From NCBI GenBank assembly GCA_002197995.1, contig NGZR01000001.1:12791501-12855500 (forward strand): a stretch of DNA of 64,000 bases, read 5' to 3'. The notes under the pieces are model-generated. The model was not told the DNA's origin. It was given only the letters and a program-made list of their open reading frames with translations, and searched no databases. Shown piece after piece: positions 25,018-34,624 of the stretch. The DNA is from Gaeumannomyces sp. JS-464. Its lineage: Eukaryota > Ascomycota > Sordariomycetes > Magnaporthales > Magnaporthaceae. Each line of letters opens with the position of its first letter. The stretch's first letter is position 1. The position numbers and the translations under genes were made by a program.

Positions 25018-25731
25018 TTACTTGTGCAGCTTCCTCTGGTAGAAAGCCAGCTCCTCGCCCTCCAGAATGTAGCCATCACACCGTCCGGACTGGCCGGGCC
25101 TCGATGACACAACGGCAAACAGACGACCGGCCTCAAACTGCTTCTCCAGCGCAGGGTCGACCTTGCCACGGGCGGCAAAACGGGCGGCCTGCTTTGCCTC
25201 GACGCTCTTGCTCTTCTTCACCTCCTCGGCGGCCTCCTTGGCCTGCTTCTGCTGCCGTCTGCGACCAATGGCCTGGCCGTAGTGGGCCTCGTACCATTGG
25301 CGGAAGGGGGCCGCATCGATCTGGATGACGGCGCTCTTGGTCAGGGTGTTGGTGCGGACCAGCTCGTTGTTCGACGGGTGGTAGGCGACACCGATGACAC
25401 GGGTCTTGCGGGTGGTGCCCTCGGAACCCCACGAGAAGTTGCCAGAGTCCAGGCGGAGCGCCCGGTACTTGGTGTTGCCGCCACGGACACGGACGGTGTG
25501 AATTCGCTTAGCCCCGATACGGGTATTGGCGGGCTGGCGGCCGGCCTCCCAGGCGCGCTTCTGGCCTGTATAACGCGAAGTCCCCTAGGTCAGAGCCTGC
25601 AAAATGCCACGAAATTTGCCCGCTGCACACGAGGGGAAATCGTCTTCGATTCGGAGGGTCAACGCACGGTAGTGGGCGCGCTTCGCACCGGTGGCGGAGC
25701 GCTTGTGGCGAGAGTCTCGTGAAATACCCAT
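25018..25731 (-). CDS. rps8: 40S ribosomal protein S8 (eS8)
   Basis: This is a small-subunit ribosomal protein. Exon 1 (25731-25668) encodes [20 protein letters not shown]. After a phase-1 intron with donor GTGCGT (25667-25566), exon 2 (25565-25018) continues [20 protein letters not shown] and includes [19 protein letters not shown] and [20 protein letters not shown]. It ends with [20 protein letters not shown]. The 203 residues match the family length. The internal frame opening at 25221 is only the distal piece of exon 2. The gene is divergent from TSC13. Confidence 0.97.
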
Positions 25732-27729
25732 GATTGCGGTTCCTGCACCAAGAAGAAAGAAATCGAAAGGTTTGTTAGCCGGTTATCCAGCAAGTTGTCG
25801 GTCGCGTGTGGTTCATTTTTTCGGACAACAGATTGTTTGGCGGAGGGTCGATTTGTTCGGCGGCTCAAGGTGCGGGAGATTGGGAGGGCAGCAGTCCATC
25901 CAGCACCGAGCCGTCCCAACACCGATGATTTCAATCGATGCCAGTCCAAAAACACGTACCCTGATGATGTGGATGTTCACCAGAATCTGCAATCAAAAAA
26001 CGCGGGCTGGGTGGTCGTCGATATCGCGAAAATTGGTGGGGAGAAGCCTGAAAAGTTCGCTGGACGGATTTGTGTGGAATTATGGGAGGTGGGCTGGGCG
26101 GATTTTCCGCCTGCCGGCTAGCAAGCCCTAAGGGATGGTGCACAGACCAGCCGTCGAGTCCATTATGTAAGCGAGAGCGCTGCCCGCTGGCGGAGTTTAC
26201 TCCTAGGCCCCACACTCTCACGCAAACCAAGCCATCGCGCACCAAGTGGGAGCGCAGTGGGGCTCGACCCGGTTAGTCCCAAGGGGACGCTACCCTAGGT
26301 TGGAGGACCTGATAGCGAGCAAGCATGGAGGGCGAGAAGCGCAATTGGCTTTTGTTTACTAACCCTTTGGACGATGGGGCTCCAACACAGCAAATATTTC
26401 ATATCTTCTCTGTCAAATGCACCCAGACTCCTCGGGTATTCCCTGCCTCGTCTCGACGATGGCTAAGCATGTTCAAGGCATTGGTCTGTTCTTTTCTCTA
26501 TTGCATGAAGTCGCTCAATTGTTGCCAGTCCAATTTCCAATAGAGGCGGGGACTCTGCTAAGAGAGCCAGGTAGGTCGGGCGATTGAGGAATCTCATCAC
26601 AAACCAGTCTTTTAGGCGAGCAACAACAGTGCAGCCAAGACGAAAATATTTGCTACATCCACTGCAGGATATCACCCAACTTGATCGCAGGCACTGATGA
26701 TAATGCATCTGTCTCCTAGTCCAAGGTATAGCGGGCAGGCACCTCTGGACTTTAATGTTGTGGTTACTATGCTATATATATGACTTGTTATCATTCATCC
26801 ACACTACCATCATCATCTCTGCTTGCCGAACATGTTCGATCAAGGAATGGATTGTTTGCGTGCTCTCTGTAGCAATACACCTCGGATAGGGATACGCGAA
26901 TCCCTTTGATAAACTCGAAGGATTGTGAGTATATAAGTGGTATGTTTCATCGCACATAATATCATGGCGCACAACTGGGGAAACCTGAGACTGCGCAGAG
27001 CAACACAGCGCACAATCGCCAACATTAAGCATTGTGCTCGGGAGACGGGGGTATCCGGAGAGGAAAGATCTTAGTTCAGGTCTATATCTAGTTCGGGCCC
27101 TGCAAGAAGCTCGGGAAAAAAAAAAAAAAAAAAAAAAAAACTTCAAGACCGGGCCTGAGGCTTGAAGCGCTTTAGCTACTTTTCGACCTGTCTAGATATA
27201 CTTCTTTGCCTGGCAATGTAAGTGGGAGCCTTTAACCTGCACCCATGTATTTGGCCCTTGGTGGACAGCTATTGGTGAGAATCTTGCAGCGTCATAACCT
27301 CCTAGGCTACGGAAATGCTGTCTGGCAGACCTCCATCCAATTCGCGTATGGGGTAGAGAGGTCTGGTTGGCGTGTGCTGTGCAAGCAGTTGGGATAAGGT
27401 TTTGCGGCTAACCGTTCCACTTACAGGGTCCTCGGCGCTGTAGTTGGGCGCCCGCGGCAAATTGATGACAGGCCCTTTGAGCGTGCAGGGGTTGAGGAAT
27501 TCGAGCCCCATCAAATCCGTTGGGGTTTGACAAGCTGGCTTTTGGCAGCGCAATTTTAGAGGTGCGTTTTCCTCTTTTTTACGACCTGCTCAGCTTCCTC
27601 CCGCCACTATTTGGAAGCGATCCCCAACAGGCTCGTGTCTCTCGGAAGATAGAGTCGAATATCTCCAGCTCTCCTCTTCTAACTAGAGGAAACTCGGAAC
27701 CGCCTCACCAGCTTGAAGAAGAAAAAAGG
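25732..27729. promoter_or_regulatory. Divergent region, RPS8 / TSC13
   Basis: This is a 2.0-kb head-to-head interval. The middle (26.3-27.2 kb) is AT-richer than its surroundings and ends in a 25-A run at 27116-27140, perhaps an old retroposed piece. I cannot identify it. Short frames of up to 146 codons here have no recognisable content. The 200 bp nearest TSC13 are pyrimidine-rich, as in a fungal leader. Confidence 0.45.
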
Positions 27730-28823
27730 ATGGCAGGCACAATTTCGGTCCGGCTACGGAGCCGATCCAAGAAGCAGGGTATCAAGCGATTGCCCGAGTC
27801 GATCGAGCTTTCGCTCAATGCCACCGTCGAGGATGTCAAGAAGGCTATTGCGAAGCAGGCCAAGGTCTCGGACTTCAACCGCCTCGGTCTCTACGACCCC
27901 ACAACCAACAAGACGCTGAAGGACCGCAAGGCACTGATCAAGGACTGCGAAAATGTCGTGTCCGCCGGCGAGATGCTGGTCAAGGACCTCGGTAAGCTCG
28001 CTTCCACAACCGCGTGTCCCCCCTCCTTACCGCAGGCAGCTAGCCAGCCGTGGACGCACCGACACTGACCAGGGCACCCGGCACCTACACACAATAGGTC
28101 CGCAAATCGCCTGGCGCACCGTCTTCGTGATCGAGTACCTCGGGCCCATCCTGTTCCACGTCCTGTTCGCGGCGGCCCGCCAGTACATCTACCCGCTGAC
28201 GGGCACATACCCCGGCGCCAAGGTCGGGGACATCCCACCCATGACGACAACACAGTGGACCTGTTTTGCTCTCTTCATACTGCACTTCCTGAAGCGCGAG
28301 GTCGAGACAATCTTCGTGCACAGGTTCGCCGCCAACACGATGCCGGCCTGGAACTTGTTCCGCAACAGCGCGCTCTACTGGCTGGCTGGCGGCCTTCTGT
28401 GCAGTCTCGTCATCTACGCCCCCGCCGACTACCAGCTTCTAGGCTTCGTGCCCGTCTTCAACATCGTCCGTGGGGATCTGGTCCCGTTAGACCACCTCGG
28501 CATCGCCATCTTCGCCTACGGCGAAATTCTCAACGGCGTCGTCCCATCTCCACCTGGCAAGCCTGCGCGCCCCGGGGACGACGGGCAAGGGCATTCCGTC
28601 ATGTGTGGGCAGCAGCCTCGTCACCTGTCCCAACTACATGTTCGAGATCATTGCCTGGGTTGGCATGATCATTGTATCCCGCAGCTGGGCTGTTGCCCTG
28701 ACCATCTTTTTGGGATCCTTGTACATGCGCATGTGGTCGCGGGGCAAGGAGAAGGAGTTGAGGCAGCTCTTCCCCGACAAGTACAAGAAGAAGCGCTACA
28801 CCATGCTTCCTGGCCTGATCTAA
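27730..28823 (+). CDS. tsc13: Tsc13, very-long-chain trans-2-enoyl-CoA reductase
   Basis: This ER membrane enzyme carries out the last, NADPH-dependent step of very-long-chain fatty acid elongation, feeding sphingolipid synthesis. Exon 1 (27730-27991) encodes the ubiquitin-like N-terminus (MAGTISVRLRSRSKKQGIK, ESIELSLNATVEDVKKAI). A 106-bp phase-1 intron follows. Exon 2 (28098-28823) begins PQIAWRTVFVIEYLGPILFH and holds FLKREVETIFVHRF and several hydrophobic segments of the steroid 5-alpha-reductase-like domain. Near 28543-28545 the frame shifts: after GEILNGVV the family sequence HLHLASLR resumes in the next frame and runs to CPNYMFEIIAWVGM and the end KKKRYTMLPGLI. One surplus C in a CCC run explains it. 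The gene converges on the BLOC-1-like gene. Confidence 0.92.
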
Positions 28824-29200
28824 GCCTTCTAGCCCGTACCAGGGGTTTCTGTCTGACTGTTGTCGTTCTGCACGGCCATTTTATGGTCTCGTGGTCACTC
28901 TAGAGGGGCAGCCACCACTTATATTGACCGCTTTGACTCGTGAACGGCAATCAGTCTGATGTTACCGTCAACAGCGAGACAATGGGTGGCAAGGCACATG
29001 CCAATATCTCAAAGTACACGACAGTTTATGACATAATTACATCGAGAAACACAAGCAAAGCAAGCCACCTCGTCAATATCCTGGCATATCATGTCTGCTC
29101 ATGCGGTATCAGTCGTGCGAGAAATAGGTACAGTGCAAGAAGAAAATTGGAGCCATGTTCGAGGCTAGGACATCCATGACAGCCGTCCGCGAGGCCTGCC
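28824..29200. other. Convergent intergenic region, TSC13 / BLOC-1-like
   Basis: These 377 bp lie between converging stops. The stretch is AT-richer than the flanking genes, and I see no coding or RNA feature. Confidence 0.55.
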
Positions 29201-30376
29201 TCAAACGGGCCTGTCTGTTGTGGTCATGCTCTCGGGTTCGAAAAGGTCGCCGGTTTCTGTAGGCAGTGGTATCTGAGACGGGTCTACGCCAAGGGCGTTG
29301 GCCGACGGGGAAGATGCTCTGGCGTCATCAGGAGAAGGTATTTGGCAGGCGTCAGCTGGCGTGCTCGCCTGGATCGGCGGCATCACACCTGCTTTCTCGG
29401 TCGCGTGTGTAGACGACTCAGGGACGATGCTAGGTCCAGCACGACCAGAGGCGGGTTCGCCAGTGGAAACAGTGTCAGGGCGGAAGCCAGTAGAAGATTC
29501 TCCAGCTTCGCCCATGCTAGTGTCCCCTCCGGCGTCGACACCTGGGCCGTCAGCTGAACCACTGGCCCGCTCGCCACCGGCGTCGCTACCGTCCCAAGAG
29601 CTCCTGCCACAGTCGGAGCAGCACTCCGAGCACCTGCAGCTGCTGCAGCTCTCCTTCTCGTCGCCGCTGCCATCCCCTTCCCTGACTAGGCGTAGGGTCT
29701 CCTCGACGGTGAGGAAGCGGCGCTCCATCATCTCGGTCCAATTCTGCAGGTGGCCGAGCTCGCGCAGCTTCCAGCTGGCATCCTCGACCACGCGGGCGAG
29801 CTGCTGGTTGGTCTGGCGCAGCGACGCCGTGGCGCGCGCCACGTCGGCCTGCTGCCGCGTGATGACGCGCTCGCCCGTGTGCAGCGCCTGCGCGCGTGGG
29901 ACCAGCTCCCGGTCCAGGATGTTGGCCATGGACGCCTCGAGCGCTGCGCGCGCCTCGGCGACGTTGCTGCGGTCGCCCTCGCTGGCGCCGGCGCCGGCGT
30001 CTCGGCTGTTCCTATTGTTGTTGGCGCTGTTGGCGCTGTTGGTATTGTTGTTGTTGTTTTGTCGCAGCGATGGCAGGGTTGGATCCAATCGCCTTCTTGG
30101 CATGCCGGCGGCGTCGCCACCCCCTATTGCCCCTGACGGCTCCGTCTGTTGCCTGTTTGGTGCCCCTGGGCCGCCGCCGCCACCGCCCCGAGGCGCGATC
30201 ATGGTTGCCGTCGCTCCGCCTGGGGTCACGGTGGCGGGAGCCGCGGTGCGTCCGCCGAATGGAGGCCACCAGGTCGGGGCGGAGAAGACGGACGATGCGG
30301 TCGACGGTGCGGGCGGTGAAGAGGCGCCTGCCGTGCCGCGCGACGAGTTTGCCGAGGAGGACGCAGCTTCTGTCAT
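29201..30376 (-). CDS. BLOC-1 subunit 1 (BLOS1/GCN5L1)-like protein with long disordered ends
   Basis: This is a single 391-residue frame. The central part (about residues 145-240) is helical: RELVPRAQALHTGERVITRQ, QTNQQLARVVEDASWKLREL and GHLQNWTEMMERRFLTVEET. The pattern of a conserved 'ELG-x-x-QNW' turn followed by a helix resembles GCN5L1/BLOS1, a subunit of BLOC-1 in endosomal sorting. The N-terminus is Ser/Ala/Gly/Asn-rich. After the helix comes a cysteine cluster (CSSCRCSECCSDCG) and a Gly/Ser-rich acidic tail, which the usual 120-150 residue family members lack. The start is the ATG at 30376. The GC-rich opposite strand also carries a 400-codon frame, which I regard as a shadow. Confidence 0.6.
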   Translation of the reverse strand: MTEAASSSANSSRGTAGASSPPAPSTASSVFSAPTWWPPFGGRTAAPATVTPGGATATMIAPRGGGGGGPGAPNRQQTEPSGAIGGGDAAGMPRRRLDPTLPSLRQNNNNNTNSANSANNNRNSRDAGAGASEGDRSNVAEARAALEASMANILDRELVPRAQALHTGERVITRQQADVARATASLRQTNQQLARVVEDASWKLRELGHLQNWTEMMERRFLTVEETLRLVREGDGSGDEKESCSSCRCSECCSDCGRSSWDGSDAGGERASGSADGPGVDAGGDTSMGEAGESSTGFRPDTVSTGEPASGRAGPSIVPESSTHATEKAGVMPPIQASTPADACQIPSPDDARASSPSANALGVDPSQIPLPTETGDLFEPESMTTTDRPV

Positions 30377-31561
30377 GGTGACCGACGCACCACCGCCGCC
30401 GTCGCCACTGACGACGACGAGGGGGATGGTGCGGGTGGCGGTGCCGCAGCTGAAGACATTGCGCCAACCAGAAATGTCTTGCGCACTATGTGCAACCTAG
30501 GTGTGAGTCTGGCCGATGGGTGCCAGGCAAGCCCGGCCCAGCGGGGGATAGTTCAGCTCCTGGGATCTCGGCTCGGGTTGTCGAGGAGCAGCACAGCCAA
30601 TGGCGACGCAGACGGTAGAGCGAGCTAGGATTGATGGGACCGCGTCCGGTGCGGGGTATCGCCACTCTGGGGCGGCAGTGACGGGATGGAGTGAGACAAG
30701 CTCGCCGCTAGATGTTGCAGCACTTTGAGATATTGTCCGGAGTCAGGCGTTGGGAAAACCAAATAAACTGGCAGCGGCGCGAATGGATGGTCCCATCTAT
30801 GTGCTGGGCCCGTCGATCAATCAATCACGTCTTTGCGCTTGCCTCTATCGGATGCACGATTGCGTCGGGGCCAACAGCACGCGGGCTCGGTTGCCTGATT
30901 CCATGCAGGAGCTGCATGCGGCGCGCAGGAGGGGCCAAACTCAGCTCGGCAACTCAATATGTATGGTCACGCCAGATCGAACGCCTCCGTCCGCTTACCA
31001 GCATGTCCAGCCCTCCTATAGGTGCCGCCACTTGGTTGGCTGGATGGGAAGAACAGGCACGGGGCTGACGCTCGCGTCGGGCATTTGCTGCCGACTTACA
31101 CTGGCGGCAGCCCGTTGCGAATACGCGAAGCCCCGAAGCCCCGAAGCCGCGAGCATCGCGAGCCCCGGGTAGCCGTCGAAACCCGCCTGGCCACGATTGA
31201 GACGGCTTCTCGCGCGGGTGGACCGACGTGTTCCTATTCTGGCATCACGGGAGGGGGTGCTTTCGGGTTCGCTCGAAGCTACGTTGGCCCGGGCTAAACC
31301 TTCAGGGTTCGACGGTAACGGTTGGTACCAGGTACCAGCACTAATACGCGCCACGTTGTACCAGCGCTCCAGCGTCCGGCTCCTCGCCGTTGAGCTGGCA
31401 GCGAACCTTGTGCACCATGTCTCCGCGGGCTGGCCGGTTCTTCAGCTGGCCTTGCGGCATATAACAGACGAGACGGAGTGTTTAAAATGGACGGGACACC
31501 CAGCCCTAGCCTAATAGCAAACTATCACCTCCATACTACCTTGCAACCCAAAGCACCAATC
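30377..31561. promoter_or_regulatory. Divergent region, BLOC-1-like / FAD monooxygenase
   Basis: This is a 1.2-kb head-to-head interval. It holds a TATA-like element close to the monooxygenase and short GC-rich direct repeats near 31128-31165 (CCCCGAAGC motif). No coding frame is convincing. Confidence 0.5.
31460..31464 (+). promoter_or_regulatory. TATA-like box of the FAD monooxygenase gene
   Basis: A CATATAAC motif lies 102 bp before the chosen ATG (31562) and only 27 bp before the upstream in-frame ATG (31487). Transcription starting about 30 bp downstream would miss the upstream ATG, which favours 31562. Confidence 0.4.
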
Positions 31562-33355
31562 ATGCAAGAACTGACCGATATCCTTATCGTTGGGGCTGGC
31601 CCTACGGGACTGGCCCTCGCGCTGGAGCTGGCCAAGCAAGGCGCATCGTTCCGCATAGTCGATAAGGAGCCAGAGAGGCACTCAACCAGCCGTGCCCTCG
31701 TCGTCCAGCCCCGGACACAGGAGCTCCTGAACCGCCACGCCGACTTCCGCGAGGAGCTGCTGGCCAAGTCCAGCATAATTCAGGGTATCCGCTGGCACCT
31801 GAGCAAGACCCGCCAGGCATACGCCGACTTCAGTCTAACGGGGGTCGCCGACACGGATTTCCCATCCATCATCAACGTCTCTCAGGTCGAGACCGAGGGA
31901 TTCCTAGAATCAAACCTAGGAAAAGCCACGGCCCCCGACGGCGGTCGCTACATGGTAGAACGGGGCCTCGAAGCGACAACCATTGTTCAGGACCAGGACG
32001 GCGTGACTGTGACCCTGACCAAGGTCACCAATGCCGGTCAAGACAGCAACGGCGGAGGTAGTAGCACAAACTCGGACCAGCAGACCGTCAGGTGCAAGTA
32101 CGTCGTCGGATGCGATGGGGCCCGCAGCGCCGTCCGCAAGGCCGCCGCCTCTATCGAGTACAAAGGCGGCACCTACCAGCACGACTTTATCCTTTGCGAC
32201 GCCACCCTTACCGGCGGCTCGCTGCTCGAGGGCGACCTCGAAATCGGGCTAGCCGGCCGCTTCGTCATTGCCATGCCCTTGGGTGAAGGCTTCGTCCGTA
32301 TAGCGTGTGCCCGCGACCTGGGCCCCGGCTTCGAGCGTCACGTCCCCCCCTCCCTCGCCGAGTTCCAGACGCTCCTGGACGAGACGTACAAGTGCCCCGG
32401 GACGCTCAGCGACCCGACGTGGCTGATCGACTACCGCCTCCACTGGCGCTGCGCGAGCCGCTACCGCGAGGGCCGACTCTTCATCGCCGGCGACGCCGCC
32501 CACATCCACAGCCCCCTCGGCGGCCAGGGCATGAACACGGGCATCCAGGACGCCATCAACCTGGGCTGGAAGCTCGCCGCCGCCACCGCCACCACGCCCC
32601 GCATGGACGCCGCCGCCGCCGATGCGTTATTGAACACGTACGACGAGGAGCGCCGGCCGGTCGGCGAGAACCTGATCCGAACGACGGACCGCATGTTCCG
32701 CTTCGTCACCGTCCGGAACCCCGTCCTCGTCTGGCTGCGCAAGCTTCTGCTTCCCTGGGTCCGCAGGCTCGTCCTCTCCACGACCGAGCGCCGCCGCCGC
32801 TTCCTGCTGTTCATCAGTGAGTTTGACGTCGGCTACCGCCGCAGCAGCATCGTCGGCACGGCCCGCGGCTACCGGGGCCCCGTGCGGGGCGGCGACCGCC
32901 TCCCGGACGGGAGGCTCGTCGAGGTCGCCATCGCGGGCCCCAAGGGCGACGGCGACGGCAGCAAGAGGGACAGCGGGGTCATGCTTCCGCGCGAGGCCAC
33001 GCTGCAGCGGCTCTGCGGCGGCACGGCGCACCACCTGCTGCTCTTCTCCGCCTCCGGCGCCGGCGCGGCCTCGGTGCGGGACTTGGCCCTGGCCGCGGCC
33101 TCGGTGGTCGCCGTCAGGAGCGACGTGGTCGCCATCGCCATCATGTGCGACGGTGGCGGCAGCGGCGGGGGCGACGACGTCTTCAAGACCGAGACCCAGG
33201 ACCGGCCCATCATCAGCACATGCCGCGATCCCGACGGGTCGCTCCACGGCCGCTACGGATTTTCCAAAAAGCCCGGCTACGTCCTCGCTCGGCCAGAGGC
33301 TACGTTGCACATGTGGGGCACCTTTCGGCCTTGGGCGAGCTGGTTTCGTTTTTGA
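31562..33355 (+). CDS. FAD-dependent aromatic hydroxylase (PheA/TfdB/UbiH type)
   Basis: This is a single-exon, 597-residue flavoprotein monooxygenase. It likely hydroxylates a phenolic or polyketide-derived ring with NAD(P)H and O2, but the substrate cannot be told. Motifs are the Rossmann GxGxxG in DILIVGAGPTGLALALELA, an acidic ribose-binding end (IVDKEPERHSTSRALVVQPR), the DG motif VVGCDGARSAVRKA, and the FAD-ribityl GD motif FIAGDAAHIHSPLGGQGMNT. The C-terminus (GRYGFSKKPGYVLARPEATL) looks like the thioredoxin-like fold of phenol hydroxylases. The start at MQELTDILIV places GAGPTG at the usual distance from the N-terminus; an in-frame ATG at 31487 is the alternative. No synthase or transporter lies next to it, so no cluster is implied. 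Confidence 0.88.
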   Translation: MQELTDILIVGAGPTGLALALELAKQGASFRIVDKEPERHSTSRALVVQPRTQELLNRHADFREELLAKSSIIQGIRWHLSKTRQAYADFSLTGVADTDFPSIINVSQVETEGFLESNLGKATAPDGGRYMVERGLEATTIVQDQDGVTVTLTKVTNAGQDSNGGGSSTNSDQQTVRCKYVVGCDGARSAVRKAAASIEYKGGTYQHDFILCDATLTGGSLLEGDLEIGLAGRFVIAMPLGEGFVRIACARDLGPGFERHVPPSLAEFQTLLDETYKCPGTLSDPTWLIDYRLHWRCASRYREGRLFIAGDAAHIHSPLGGQGMNTGIQDAINLGWKLAAATATTPRMDAAAADALLNTYDEERRPVGENLIRTTDRMFRFVTVRNPVLVWLRKLLLPWVRRLVLSTTERRRRFLLFISEFDVGYRRSSIVGTARGYRGPVRGGDRLPDGRLVEVAIAGPKGDGDGSKRDSGVMLPREATLQRLCGGTAHHLLLFSASGAGAASVRDLALAAASVVAVRSDVVAIAIMCDGGGSGGGDDVFKTETQDRPIISTCRDPDGSLHGRYGFSKKPGYVLARPEATLHMWGTFRPWASWFRF

Positions 33356-34624
33356 AGGCGTAGAACGCTCCATCTGTTAGCTCGTCAACATGGCTGTCCT
33401 ACGTTGGCAGCGTCTCTGGCTATGATGGTAATGTAATCCACTTTCTAAGGTTTTTTTTTTTTTTTTTTTTGGGGGTTTTTTTTTCCCTGGAAGGAGGCTC
33501 GAGTTATTTCAGTTGCTTGGTCTATCGCTTTTACGCGCACCTTTTTAAGGTCAATCCTACTCCTCCCCTCTCACCCAGCCGTCATGGGTCCCATCCAACA
33601 GGTCTACACTTAGCTTTTAGCGTAGAGACCTTACTGATGGCTACCTAGGTACCTTCCTACCTACCTACCTACCTACCTACCTACCTACCTACCTACCTAC
33701 CTACCTACCTGTATCAACCTAGGTACTTACGTAATGAAAAGTTCAATCTGTTGTATGTGGTGAATGGGCGCCTACTGATAGCATTGCCCCTGAAATTTGT
33801 CATTGACGTCTAGTTTTTTGCCTCCGCTATTCTATTTTCCTTCTACATCCGTCTCCTTTACCCTGCCCAATTCCCTTGCACCCTTTCCTTTCATAGTAAG
33901 AACTGCTTTGGCGACCAGATTTCATGATATTTCGCTTGACATCCCAGAGTCGATGATGTATGGTGTGCACGCGGAGGCTTGAGAGCATGCAGATATCTCC
34001 CCAGATGATGACGTGCCCCAGGCACGTCGGAACCGCAGAATGTGAACTCAGGAAACTTGAGATTTGACACATGAAAAACGCACGGGAATAATCTAGTTAC
34101 TTGGATGGAATGCTCCCCATGCTCACTGTAGATACTGCGAGTTCATATCTCGGTTCCCCTTCTTTAATATTTTGTTGTTTCCAAACGCCGCCGCAATGCG
34201 ATCCATCAGCAATGATGTTGAAATGTAGCTCCGAAGTAGGAAAAATGCTAGGAAAAAGAAAAAAAAAAGTATGCAAGTCCATGTGACAGGAAACAAAAAC
34301 ATGTAGGTGCGCACACATTAGATTTAAGAAATAGACAAGGCCCCAGTTTCGCGATGGATGAGGCGCCTGCCTTGTCCTGTTTCCCTTCCCACTGCCTGGC
34401 TGGCATTGTCCAAAACGAAAAAGAGCAAGCGAAAACACAAGAGAAAAGTCGGGAAAGGTAAAAGCAAGCAAGACAAGCAGGAGGGTAGACGCGTCCGGAC
34501 GACATCTCGAGGATGCAGCCGTCTGTGAGCAGTGAAGCAAGACCAATGGATATACTATAACGGCTGCGTGCTCAGAAGATGACATGGGGAAATGAGTGAT
34601 AGCGTAGATGTGTCATACACAAAA
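33356..34624. other. Convergent intergenic region, monooxygenase / SOG2
   Basis: This is 1.3 kb between converging genes. It has a 20-T run at 33451, a (CCTA)n microsatellite, and AT-rich sequence to the SOG2 stop. The 162-codon minus frame at 34097-34585 has no recognisable content and probably lies in the SOG2 3' UTR. Confidence 0.55.
33656..33710 (+). repeat. (CCTA)n microsatellite, about 14 copies
   Basis: This is a near-perfect tetranucleotide array. CTACCTAGGTAC-type palindromic sequence borders it on both sides (33640-33652 and 33717-33727). Confidence 0.95.

Noticed and set aside
27116..27140. 25-A run as the tail of a retroposed gene
   Set aside because: No upstream coding similarity or clear flanking duplication could be found, so I only note it in the intergenic entry.
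29298..30500. A 400-codon plus-strand frame
   Set aside because: It is antisense to the BLOC-1-like gene, Ser/Ala/Arg-rich, and lacks any domain; the minus strand carries the recognisable helical core.
31562..33355. Secondary-metabolite cluster around the monooxygenase
   Set aside because: Its neighbours are a BLOC-1-like gene and SOG2; no synthase, transporter or cluster regulator is present.
32627..33373. A 248-codon minus-strand frame
   Set aside because: It is antisense to the GC-rich 3' half of the FAD monooxygenase and shows no domain.
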